Shown in pieces: positions 15,956-21,775 of a stretch of DNA of 21,789 nt. The stretch covers positions 1 through 21,789 of IMG/VR virus record IMGVR_UViG_3300034106_000633; one strand, 5' to 3'. The position numbers and the translations under genes were made by a program. A model generated the notes under the pieces. The model saw only the letters and a program-made list of their open reading frames with translations, did not search any database and was not told the origin of the DNA. Each line of letters opens with the position of its first letter. Positions within the stretch are counted from its first letter, which is position 1. Source of the stretch: a virus.

Positions 15956-16126
15956 TTAGATTTGATAATTGTAGTAAGCTAAGGCAATATCGAAGGCTTG
16001 CCCTAACATTTTTGTGTGTATTCGTATTTTCATAGGATCATCAAACACTATTTTTATGCGAATACCTTTCTTTTCTAAGATGAATTTCTCAACTGTGCGC
16101 ACCATTAACGGTAGGTCATCTGTCAT
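15956..16126 (-). CDS. 56-residue conserved-looking protein between terminase and tail chaperone
   Basis: The frame begins at the ATG at 16124-16126, nine bases after the large terminase stop, and ends 12 bases before the chaperone-like start, so it fills the gap exactly. It starts MTDDLPLMVRTVEKFILEKK, continues GIRIKIVFDDPMKIRIHTKM and ends QAFDIALAYYNYQI. The likely order is helix, two strands, helix. No catalytic motif or membrane segment is seen. I do not recognise a family. Its placement, spacing and reading-frame quality support a real gene. Confidence 0.7.
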   Translation of the reverse strand: MTDDLPLMVRTVEKFILEKKGIRIKIVFDDPMKIRIHTKMLGQAFDIALAYYNYQI

Positions 16127-16135
16127 TTATGTAAA

Positions 16136-17296
16136 TTAATGAATAAAATACTGACCATAATGTGGATTAACTCCCAACACTTCCATTTCGTGGTAACGTG
16201 CTGCGTCAATGCTGTGGTTGTTGAAGTCAATAGGCTTGTTTAAACGAACGCCAGTTTTATCAGTGTCCCAAATGTAGCCACGTAATTCTTTGATTAGATT
16301 CGTGCTGTTTGACGTTACTAAGTATTCTTGGCTTTGCATTATTTGAATACCAAAGTTTATTGAGTCCTTGCCTTTTGTTACTCCTTTTATCGTCTTTCCG
16401 TACCGTCTAATCTCTTCTATTGACTTAGGCTCGGAACTATCCGCATATATTGGAACGTTATCAGGAAGTATTTTAGCAATATCGCTGTTTATCATTCCTG
16501 TACGGTAAACAAGTTCGTTTAATATTCTTTGACCATTCCATGTATAAACCTCAACTGCTGAGGTGGGGTCATTCGTGTATCCAAAGTCAAGTCCAATTCC
16601 TATCAATCTCGCATCACTTGGAATACTATCAATTTGTTTCCAGTTGCTGAATATAACGCCCTCAAGCATTCCGATTTCGCCTAAGCCGTAAACACGCCAC
16701 CAATTACTCCAATACGTGCTTGTTGACGCTTTTTCTCGGTTCTTTTCTATTTGGTCAATAATTGACTTGTCAAGAGCTTCGTTATCCTTGTAGGTAAGAA
16801 TTATAAAGTCTGCGTCTGGTTCGTCTTTTAGTTCGGTATGCACCCAAAATTCATTAGCTGGGTTAAAGTCTAAAAATACTTCTTTTTTAGTCCGTATAGC
16901 AAGTTCATTATAAGATTCAAAGGTAACATTATTGCATTCGTTAATATAAAGAATATCACGGCGAGCACCACGTAACTTAGAGCTATCGTCCGCACTAAAA
17001 AATTCAAAAACACTTCCATTTTTAAAGTTATAGGTTAATAAAGATTTGTTGAATTGTTCATCGTTAAAGCGATTAGTCCATTTAAGTATTTTAAGAAAGT
17101 CTTTTAACGCTCCCCTACGTAAATGTGGTATAGATTCAGCTACTACGCTAATTTCTAAGTTAGGTTGTTGTATTGCTTTGTTTATTAAAACTGCTAAAAT
17201 AGAATACGTTTTCGAAGCTGCCGTACCTCCTTGTATTATTTTAGTTCGTCTTTTTAAAGCAAGAACCTTATTCGTTGCTGTCGTTCTCTTGAACAT
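16136..17296 (-). CDS. terL: Terminase large subunit
   Basis: The protein has 386 residues. The ATPase part has a Walker A-like motif GGTAASKT at 23-30 and a Walker B-like motif DILYINEC at 114-121, where Asn119-Glu120 takes the place of the usual Asp-Glu. The nuclease part shows the three acidic positions expected of an RNase H-like fold: Asp237 in IGLDFGYTNDP, Asp286 in PIYADSSEP and Asp364 in HSIDAARYH. It matches the Terminase_3/6 group, which packages DNA into proheads and cuts the concatemer. It is somewhat shorter than the common 420-450 residues. The start overlaps the small subunit gene by 29 bases. Confidence 0.93.
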   Translation of the reverse strand: MFKRTTATNKVLALKRRTKIIQGGTAASKTYSILAVLINKAIQQPNLEISVVAESIPHLRRGALKDFLKILKWTNRFNDEQFNKSLLTYNFKNGSVFEFFSADDSSKLRGARRDILYINECNNVTFESYNELAIRTKKEVFLDFNPANEFWVHTELKDEPDADFIILTYKDNEALDKSIIDQIEKNREKASTSTYWSNWWRVYGLGEIGMLEGVIFSNWKQIDSIPSDARLIGIGLDFGYTNDPTSAVEVYTWNGQRILNELVYRTGMINSDIAKILPDNVPIYADSSEPKSIEEIRRYGKTIKGVTKGKDSINFGIQIMQSQEYLVTSNSTNLIKELRGYIWDTDKTGVRLNKPIDFNNHSIDAARYHEMEVLGVNPHYGQYFIH

Positions 17297-17600
17297 CTGG
17301 AAATAATGGCTGTTCTAATATTGTTTGTTCTATTTGTTGTAATGGCGCACCATAACCGCTATCCATTAGTGCCTTATATGCTGCTACATCGCCTTCGCGT
17401 GCTTTTTTAATTAGCGCCAAAGTCATTAAATCTTCTTGCGACATTGTTTCTTCAGCACCCGTTAAAGGGTTTTTAAGCTTTTGATTTACCTCCAGCCAAT
17501 ACTTTGCTATTGTGCTTCTATTCTTTGCGCCTTTTGGTCTTCCGTTAGGGTTTCCGCTTTCGCCTTTTTGCCAACGTGGTTCTATATCTTTATTTGCCAT
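17268..17600 (-). CDS. terS: Terminase small subunit-like protein (DUF5681-type N terminus)
   Basis: The protein has 110 residues. Its N terminus has WQKGESGNPNGRPKGAKNRS, the DUF5681 signature of proteins that precede terminase genes. The middle (DLMTLALIKKAREGDVAAYK, then ALMDSGYGAP) resembles the helical oligomerisation part of small terminases, followed by an acidic tail. Such proteins recognise the packaging site and recruit the large subunit. The basic N terminus is likely to bind DNA. The gene overlaps terL by 29 bases, so translation is probably coupled. The cloverleaf region at 17630-17701 lies just upstream and could belong to its leader. Confidence 0.8.
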   Translation of the reverse strand: MANKDIEPRWQKGESGNPNGRPKGAKNRSTIAKYWLEVNQKLKNPLTGAEETMSQEDLMTLALIKKAREGDVAAYKALMDSGYGAPLQQIEQTILEQPLFPDVQENDSNE

Positions 17601-17629
17601 TGTGATTGTTGTATTCTCGTTGTAAATAG

Positions 17630-17701
17630 AGCGTCGGGGTGGTATCGCACCCCTTCTTTAATCTGGAATGATTAACGCATTACTTTTATGCTTCCGACGC
17701 T
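17630..17701 (-). ncRNA. Cloverleaf-like structured element between mom-like and terS genes
   Basis: On the minus strand four perfect stems can form. The outer stem is AGCGTCGG (17701-17694) with CCGACGCT (17637-17630). The second is GCAT (17691-17688) with ATGC (17680-17677). The third is TTAATC (17675-17670) with GATTAA (17663-17658). The fourth is GGTG (17641-17638) with CACC (17651-17648), which lengthens to GGGGTG/CACCCC if the outer stem opens. The order and spacing copy a tRNA, but the anticodon loop has six bases, the T-loop lacks TTC and the D-loop lacks GG. The outer 5' strand lies inside the last codons of the mom-like gene. It may be a decayed tRNA, a leader structure of the terminase operon, or chance. 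Confidence 0.45.
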
Positions 17702-18378
17702 TGTTGTTTTCGTTCTTGTAAAGTTACTTTTTTTCCTTTATACATACCCGCTCCTAATTCATCTATTTTTGAAAAAGGTAATATAGGAACTGTAATTTTA
17801 CATTTTTTATCTATTAAGTAAATGTAGCGGAGTTGATACCCTATTAAAGGTTTTGCACCTTGTTTTTTTGCTTTTCCAGCGCTTAATCCAATTGCCTTAT
17901 AATTTGAATTATTAAGTGTTTTGTCTGCAATTATTTTTCCGTTCCATTCAAGTATTGTTTTATTTTCTTTTACTCCAGTTAAACAAAAACCACTTGCTCT
18001 ATATATTGTACCATCACCACATTGTGTTCCATCTGAATAACTTAATAACCATTTTATATGCGGCGCGTTTTTTTTAATTAATTTAATTGAAATTGAAATG
18101 CATCTACTTTCTGAATTTTTAGGCAAGTAATCATTAAAAGCCATTCTATTTAATTCTAACATTTCATTCCATTTCGTGTTTTCAACAAGTGGTAAAATTT
18201 TTCTTTTATCCATACTTGTACCATAACTTAAAACCCCGTGTAACTGTTCGTCTAAAAAACAGCCAAAATGCAATATAGAATTTGGAACTACCTTACCTGA
18301 ATAGTGGTGTTTCTTTACAAACTCATTAGCAATCTTTGCGGGTATAACCTTAACTATTATTTCCTTTGCTCTGCCCAT
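17686..18378 (-). CDS. mom: Mom-like DNA adenine modification enzyme
   Basis: The protein has 230 residues, close to Mu Mom. Recognisable parts in order are VKKHHYSGKVVPNS (22-34), GVLSYGTSMDKRK (48-60), MLELNRMAFNDYLPKNSESR (73-92), the signature LLSYSDGTQCGDGTIYRASG (111-130) and, near the end, QLRYIYLIDK and ELGAGMYKG. Mu Mom has a GNAT-like fold and adds a carbamoylmethyl group to adenine in phage DNA, protecting it from host restriction. The gene overlaps the ParB-like gene by 22 bases and so is co-translated with it. The exact base modification made here is not shown by sequence. The coding end forms one side of the cloverleaf structure. Confidence 0.87.
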   Translation of the reverse strand: MGRAKEIIVKVIPAKIANEFVKKHHYSGKVVPNSILHFGCFLDEQLHGVLSYGTSMDKRKILPLVENTKWNEMLELNRMAFNDYLPKNSESRCISISIKLIKKNAPHIKWLLSYSDGTQCGDGTIYRASGFCLTGVKENKTILEWNGKIIADKTLNNSNYKAIGLSAGKAKKQGAKPLIGYQLRYIYLIDKKCKITVPILPFSKIDELGAGMYKGKKVTLQERKQQASEA

Positions 18379-18962
18379 TGCATAATAATTAAATAAAGTG
18401 CGTTACCATTCGTGTTTTCGTTACCCATTGTTTCGCAATATTTATACTCTTCAGTTTCTTTAATATCTGCTATTGCGTTTTTAATTTGCTCCGCTTGTTC
18501 ATCTGCTAAAGTAAAAGTCATTTGTTGAAACGGTGCTTTATTTCCATCAGGTAAACTAAATTCAGTTCCTAATTCATCAGCGTTTAAATCAAAACCCGGT
18601 AAGTCTAAACCCCAATTATCTAAACTTTCAACATCCCATTCATTTGCTAAACTATCCCAGTCCCATTCTCCAAAACCAACATTATCTTTAATTAAGAATT
18701 CGTTTTTTTGTTCCTCAGTCCATTCGTCTGCTACTATAATCGGTATTTCTTTTAATCCTATCTCTTTACAGGCTTTTAAACGCATATTACCACCTAAGAC
18801 AACGTATTTACCGTCAACATCTGTAAAAACGATTAGAGGGCGTTTATTTAGCATATCAGGAAATTCTTGGATAGACTTAACTAACTTTTGGAATTTTCCG
18901 TCTTTTATTATTCTTGGATTTTTTGGGTTTGGTTTAACCTCACTTATTTTAACTAACTTCAT
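18357..18962 (-). CDS. ParB-like (ParB/Srx fold) protein
   Basis: The protein has 201 residues. The N-terminal 90 residues match the ParB/sulfiredoxin domain: KISEVKPNPKNPRIIKDGKF with the PNP-NPR motif (11-17), RPLIVFTDVDGKYVVLGGNM with GGNMR (57-61) in place of the common GG-RR, and IPIIVADEWTEEQKNEFLI. EWDWDSLANEWDVESL follows, a stretch common in phage ParB-like proteins next to DNA-modification genes. The C-terminal third looks like a helical tail. Domain members bind nucleotides, and some cut DNA. The partner is the Mom-like gene that overlaps its end. A role in modification or packaging is inferred from that pairing, not proven. Confidence 0.82.
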   Translation of the reverse strand: MKLVKISEVKPNPKNPRIIKDGKFQKLVKSIQEFPDMLNKRPLIVFTDVDGKYVVLGGNMRLKACKEIGLKEIPIIVADEWTEEQKNEFLIKDNVGFGEWDWDSLANEWDVESLDNWGLDLPGFDLNADELGTEFSLPDGNKAPFQQMTFTLADEQAEQIKNAIADIKETEEYKYCETMGNENTNGNALYLIIMQWAEQRK

Positions 18963-19163
18963 TTAATTAGGGTTGTATTTATAACTTTCGTATTCGTCTT
19001 TATCTACCGGGTAAATTTCCATAGCATACAACTTGTAATCTATGAACACACAATAGTTTATTTCTGTTACTTGCATTATTAACCTTAGAGCGTTCCAATC
19101 TGACTTATGTTTATTTGGGTTCATAAATACAATATAGTAATCGCTGGTTAATGTTAGGCTCAA
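18963..19163 (-). CDS. 66-residue protein of unknown function
   Basis: This small frame starts at a TTG (19161-19163) that overlaps the stop of the 54-residue gene as TTGA. It ends directly before the ParB-like ATG (TAAATG). It begins MSLTLTSDYYIVFMNPNKHK and has WNALRLIMQVTEINYCVFID, with aromatic and beta-type patterning. The next possible ATG would start at residue 14, so the TTG is preferred because of the stop-start overlap. I do not recognise a family. It may work with the modification genes that follow. Confidence 0.6.
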   Translation of the reverse strand: MSLTLTSDYYIVFMNPNKHKSDWNALRLIMQVTEINYCVFIDYKLYAMEIYPVDKDEYESYKYNPN

Positions 19164-19324
19164 TTTTCGTTCGTGTTTTTGGATAGATTCTCTTCATAAC
19201 TTGTTGAACAAACTGCTAATCTTTGATCCGTGTTTTCAAACTCATTTACCATTGTGTCATCAGTCATGCAACGTTGAATGAACTCTGACTTTGTTTCGTT
19301 ACTTGTTGGCTTGGGAATCGGCAT
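19160..19324 (-). CDS. 54-residue protein with F-x2-RCM...QR-x-AVC motif
   Basis: A 54-residue frame begins at the ATG at 19322-19324, inside the end of the preceding gene (26-base overlap), and ends at 19160, where it overlaps the next start. It reads MPIPKPTSNETKSEFIQRCM, with TDDTMVNEF, and then QRLAVCSTSYE. I know this motif (PxPK...E-x-DF-x-RCM...EF...QR-x-AVC-x2-W/Y) as a recurrent short stretch in phage head-assembly regions, often beside or inside prohead protease or portal proteins. Here it stands alone, far from the protease gene. The two Cys may bind a metal. It carries one copy each of AAAACACGA and AAAACACGG. Confidence 0.78.
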   Translation of the reverse strand: MPIPKPTSNETKSEFIQRCMTDDTMVNEFENTDQRLAVCSTSYEENLSKNTNEN

Positions 19325-19709
19325 CTTCGTAAGTGTTATAAACTTGTTTTAATTGGTTTACTCTTTCCAAAATACACGATCCACAGCTTGTTGGTTCATT
19401 GCGCACTCCAAACACTCTTGAATGAATTGCAAGTATTGTCTTTTGTTCACTTGGCTTTATTACTTCCGACTTTTTGTCAAACCATTCTTTTAACCAATCG
19501 TACTCAGCTTGTTCTAAACACTTCGCCTTTCTGTAAGGAAACAACTCGTTTAACTTTGCTTTGCGTTCATCGCACCCACAATCTTCACCAAGTAACCATT
19601 TAGCAACCTTTGCTACTCCAGTTACTTCAAGTACCTTTTCAACGGTATCTCCTAATCCTTTACTTTCAGCTGCTAATATCTCAGCTTTTGTTCGTCTTTT
19701 TCTTGCCAT
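19299..19709 (-). CDS. Conserved Cys-containing phage protein, function unknown
   Basis: The protein has 136 residues. A basic N terminus (MARKRRTKAEILAAESKG) is followed by a hydrophobic helix (VEKVLEVTGVAKVAKWLLG), CGCDERKAKLNELFPYRKAK with Cys44, Cys46 and Cys64, and a late CGSC (Cys109, Cys112). The Cys pairs could form a zinc site. I recall the CGCD-RK-KLNELFPYRK wording from flavobacterial phage genes next to terminase operons, with no known role. It starts 4 bases after the sigma-like stop, and its end overlaps the 54-residue gene. Confidence 0.65.
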   Translation of the reverse strand: MARKRRTKAEILAAESKGLGDTVEKVLEVTGVAKVAKWLLGEDCGCDERKAKLNELFPYRKAKCLEQAEYDWLKEWFDKKSEVIKPSEQKTILAIHSRVFGVRNEPTSCGSCILERVNQLKQVYNTYEDADSQANK

Positions 19710-19713
19710 GTTT

Positions 19714-20256
19714 TTATTTTATTAATTCGTAATCCTCGTTTTTGTAGTCCTCATAATGTTCTCCGACTTCTATTTTTAAACTATCCTTGCAGTATTTTAA
19801 CGTTTGCCATACTGACTTAAAACTAATACCCGTGCATTTTTGTATTTGGCGCGTACTCATTCCTGTATCTCGGTAAAGTTCATATAATAGTTTGTCGTAC
19901 CAATGCCAACTGTTTACTGTTTCGTTTATTTTTACTTCTAATTGCTTTTGAGCGTTCGTCTTTTCGTATGAGCTACTTTCATCAACTAACTGTATTGCCT
20001 CCGTTATATCGACTTTCTGTAGCCTTTGTTTACTCTTTTCGAAGTCATAGTACATATTTCGTAAAACAATCCATACAAACCCCTTGTAAATAGTTCCGTT
20101 GCGGTAAAACCTTTCTTTGTTTTCGTGTTTCGCCAGCTTTAAATACATTTCTTGAACTATATCTTCAGCTAAATAATACTCTCCAAACGAGCGCACAACT
20201 TTAATCCAGTGTTTATGGTCTGCGTAAAGGTCATTTAAAAAACGGTTAGTGTCCAA
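19714..20256 (-). CDS. Sigma-70-like protein, possible phage transcription regulator
   Basis: The protein has 180 residues. Residues about 5-70 resemble sigma region 2 (WIKVVRSFGEYYLAEDIVQE, then MYLKLAKH, and FVWIVLRNMYYDFEKSK). Residues about 120-160 resemble region 4, with a helix-turn-helix (LLYELYRDTGMSTRQIQKCT, then GISFKSVWQTLKYCKDSL). The start is a TTG at 20254-20256 that overlaps the membrane protein gene by 11 bases. The next in-frame Met is residue 37, inside region 2, so the TTG is preferred. Proteins of this size can act as ECF-type sigma factors directing late transcription. A small terminase with similar helices is a less likely alternative, since a DUF5681 terS is present. 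Confidence 0.72.
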   Translation of the reverse strand: MDTNRFLNDLYADHKHWIKVVRSFGEYYLAEDIVQEMYLKLAKHENKERFYRNGTIYKGFVWIVLRNMYYDFEKSKQRLQKVDITEAIQLVDESSSYEKTNAQKQLEVKINETVNSWHWYDKLLYELYRDTGMSTRQIQKCTGISFKSVWQTLKYCKDSLKIEVGEHYEDYKNEDYELIK

Positions 20257-20455
20257 TTATAAACAACAATAAAATAAATAATACAACTATCAAACCACCT
20301 AAAACACGAATCAAACTCTTTCGCATTTCCAACTCATTAAACAACCATTTCTGAATCTTAACACTCGGAACGCTCCAAACAAAAACAAGTACAGCCCTAT
20401 CCAAAAAGAATAAGGCTATAATGAAAGGAAATAAAAGTATCGTTAAGTATTTCAC
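20246..20455 (-). CDS. Small two-segment membrane protein
   Basis: The protein has 69 residues, with a hydrophobic stretch at about 4-28 (LTILLFPFIIALFFLDRAVL) and another at about 50-68 (RVLGGLIVVLFILLLFIIGH). A short charged loop (VKIQKWLFNELEMRKSL) lies between them. The start is a GTG at 20453-20455 that overlaps the preceding stop as GTGA, and the end overlaps the sigma-like gene. Its form could suit a holin or a membrane anchor, but no lysin gene is near, so no function is claimed. Confidence 0.6.
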   Translation of the reverse strand: MKYLTILLFPFIIALFFLDRAVLVFVWSVPSVKIQKWLFNELEMRKSLIRVLGGLIVVLFILLLFIIGH

Positions 20456-20808
20456 ATGGCTAAGTTATGCAATTTTCTTTTATAGTTCAACAAACGACCT
20501 AAACCACGTGAACAAAGTTCTAATCTATCCGTGTATTTCTGCGCTAAATTAGGAAGATAACCTTTGTTTGCAGTCTTAATAAAGTCGCTTAACATTCTCA
20601 TTCGTGTTTGCATTCCTTGAATCATGTCGTCAATTATACCGATACGTTCTTCAATTAAATCAGGGTCTAATTGCTCACCAGTTCCTGAACATGACATACA
20701 TTCATAATCAACTATATCCTGCAAATAAGGAATTTCTGTTCCGTTGTGTTCAATCGTTACAGTTCCCCAACCATTACACTCTTGGCAATCTCTTGTTAAA
20801 TTTTTCAT
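20452..20808 (-). CDS. DnaJ-type zinc-finger-like small protein
   Basis: The protein has 118 residues. Two CxxCxGxG motifs are present, CQECNGWG (Cys8, Cys11) and CMSCSGTG (Cys37, Cys40), as in the zinc-binding part of DnaJ, but there is no J domain. The rest is helical, with IEERIGIIDDMIQGMQTRMR and a basic end. Such proteins bind zinc and sometimes DNA or proteins. It is the first gene after the promoter at 20839-20874. Function in this phage is unknown. Confidence 0.7.
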   Translation of the reverse strand: MKNLTRDCQECNGWGTVTIEHNGTEIPYLQDIVDYECMSCSGTGEQLDPDLIEERIGIIDDMIQGMQTRMRMLSDFIKTANKGYLPNLAQKYTDRLELCSRGLGRLLNYKRKLHNLAM

Positions 20809-20838
20809 AATTCTTATTTTTAATTGTTAATTGTTGAA

Positions 20839-20874
20839 CAAATATAATAATACTTTTTAATATAACAACAAAAA
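20839..20874 (-). promoter_or_regulatory. Bacteroidota-type promoter before the zinc-finger gene
   Basis: On the minus strand TATATTTG (20846-20839) matches the -7 consensus TAnnTTTG. A TTG at 20868-20866 lies 19 bases upstream, matching the -33 element, and a T-rich TTTTTG (20874-20869) comes before it. It sits just after a terminator and about 30 bases before the ATG at 20808. It probably starts the operon that continues into the terminase and tail genes. Confidence 0.68.
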
Positions 20875-20878
20875 GAAT

Positions 20879-20907
20879 AAAAAAAAGCGGAATTTTTTAC
20901 GTTCCGC
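20879..20907 (-). terminator. Intrinsic terminator after the helix-turn-helix gene
   Basis: On the minus strand GCGGAA (20907-20902) pairs with TTCCGC (20892-20887), with a nine-base loop, and eight T follow (20886-20879). The 167-base gap at 20809-20975 holds this terminator, the promoter above and nothing else that I can see. Confidence 0.85.
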
Positions 20908-20975
20908 CTTCCGACCGTGTTACCACAATCCAAAAATGATTCAGTAAGTGTTCTAATGGTAACTATCTGAATACG

Positions 20976-21179
20976 TTATTTACTAAAGAACTTTCCTATC
21001 TTTTCAATTGATTTACTCGATAAAGTGCTTCCACTCATAAATTTATGCAGGTTAGGTTGTTTAACCTCTACTAACTTCGAGAAAGCGTTTAAACTCAATT
21101 CGTGTTTTTGTAGGTAGTGTTTAACCATTACCCTTGTAATTTCATTCGCTTCGCTTAAAACCTCTGATTCGCGCTTCAT
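20976..21179 (-). CDS. Small helix-turn-helix (Cro/CI-like) protein
   Basis: The protein has 67 residues. Residues about 25-65 read like a Cro/CI-type helix-turn-helix (KHELSLNAFSKLVEVKQPNL, then HKFMSGSTLSSKSIEKIGKF), preceded by a charged helix. The start overlaps the preceding stop as ATGA. It is the last gene before the terminator at 20879-20907 and lies next to the promoter of the structural operon, so control of that promoter is a reasonable guess. No operator is evident. Confidence 0.7.
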   Translation of the reverse strand: MKRESEVLSEANEITRVMVKHYLQKHELSLNAFSKLVEVKQPNLHKFMSGSTLSSKSIEKIGKFFSK

Positions 21180-21430
21180 ATTCCATTTAAAAAGTCATCA
21201 AACTCTTTTCCGTAACTTGGTCTGCCTTGAGGCTTCACTTGTTGTTTAGCTTGTTCCTGTATTGGTTTAAAACTTAATGACTGAAACTTTCCTTTTTGTC
21301 CGTCTTTTACCCATGCTGAAACGTAATAATCTACACCTCCAATTGTAGCTTTACCCTGATAATGTGGGTGTGTTTCCTTTTCTCTTTTGTCGTTAGTGAA
21401 TAACGCTCCGCTGTTGTCTCTCTTTTCCAT
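21176..21430 (-). CDS. Small conserved phage protein (DUF736-like pattern)
   Basis: The protein has 84 residues and starts MEKRDNSGALFTNDKREKET, followed by HPHYQGKATIGGVDYYVSAW. The wording NSGALF-ND-K-K-HP-Y-G-A-I-G-Y-V-AW-K resembles a small protein often found beside recombination and ssDNA-binding genes in phages. A role in DNA metabolism is possible but not shown. It is coupled to the helix-turn-helix gene by an ATGA overlap. Confidence 0.62.
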   Translation of the reverse strand: MEKRDNSGALFTNDKREKETHPHYQGKATIGGVDYYVSAWVKDGQKGKFQSLSFKPIQEQAKQQVKPQGRPSYGKEFDDFLNGI

Positions 21431-21439
21431 TTTACTTAT

Positions 21440-21775
21440 TTATTTATGATTAATCCAAATTCCATCTTCACCACCATTCTTTTTTATTTCATCTTTTGCG
21501 TAATTAATGCGGTCTAACGTCATATCTAAGTCATCGGTTATAATCATTCGAGTAAACCCAAACTCATCGCCCTCCAGCTTTTTAAATAAAGATGCTTCAT
21601 AATGAAACCACATTGTTTCGTTTAAAGGTGATGCACCAATATAATAAACTACGTCATCTTGGCGTTTATATGCTTCGCTTTCTTTTAGCAACTTATAAAT
21701 ATCCCCAGCAAACTTAAAATATGCTTCGTTTCCTATAATGCTAATTAATTCTGTTTCGTTAATTGTCTTTTCCAT
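21440..21775 (-). CDS. Hypothetical protein
   Basis: The protein has 111 residues and is acidic and mixed helix/strand, beginning MEKTINETELISIIGNEAYF and including VVYYIGASPLNETMWFHYEA and GFTRMIITDDLDMTLDRINY. There is no signal peptide, membrane segment or catalytic motif. The start ATG at 21773-21775 has an A-rich leader. It ends 10 bases before the next gene and so belongs to the same transcript. I do not recognise a family. Confidence 0.55.
   Translation of the reverse strand: MEKTINETELISIIGNEAYFKFAGDIYKLLKESEAYKRQDDVVYYIGASPLNETMWFHYEASLFKKLEGDEFGFTRMIITDDLDMTLDRINYAKDEIKKNGGEDGIWINHK

Larger units (their letters stand above)
778..21108 (-). repeat. Dispersed oriented motif AAAACACGA
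   Basis: Read on the minus (coding) strand, exact AAAACACGA was found by eye ending at or near 779, 6240, 7481, 8578, 10663, 10714, 10930, 11419, 12133, 12430, 13404, 14950, 18174, 18410, 19171 and 21100. AAAACACGG occurs at 11818 and 19228. Only one exact copy was seen in the opposite orientation (20301-20309). The coordinates listed are the lowest plus-strand position of each copy. The count may be off by one or two. Confidence 0.65.

Noticed and set aside
1129-17675. Other plus-strand frames of 60-96 codons (for example at 1129, 7572, 8209, 14390, 15463, 17046)
   Set aside because: All lie antisense to well-supported minus-strand genes. None shows a recognisable motif, and none forms a neighbouring operon.
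17630-17701. A functional standard tRNA at the cloverleaf
   Set aside because: The anticodon loop is six bases, the T-loop lacks TTC and the D-loop lacks GG. Only the shape is tRNA-like, on either strand.
20246-20455. Calling the two-segment membrane protein a holin
   Set aside because: The topology is compatible, but no lysin or spanin gene is near and the sequence shows no specific holin feature.
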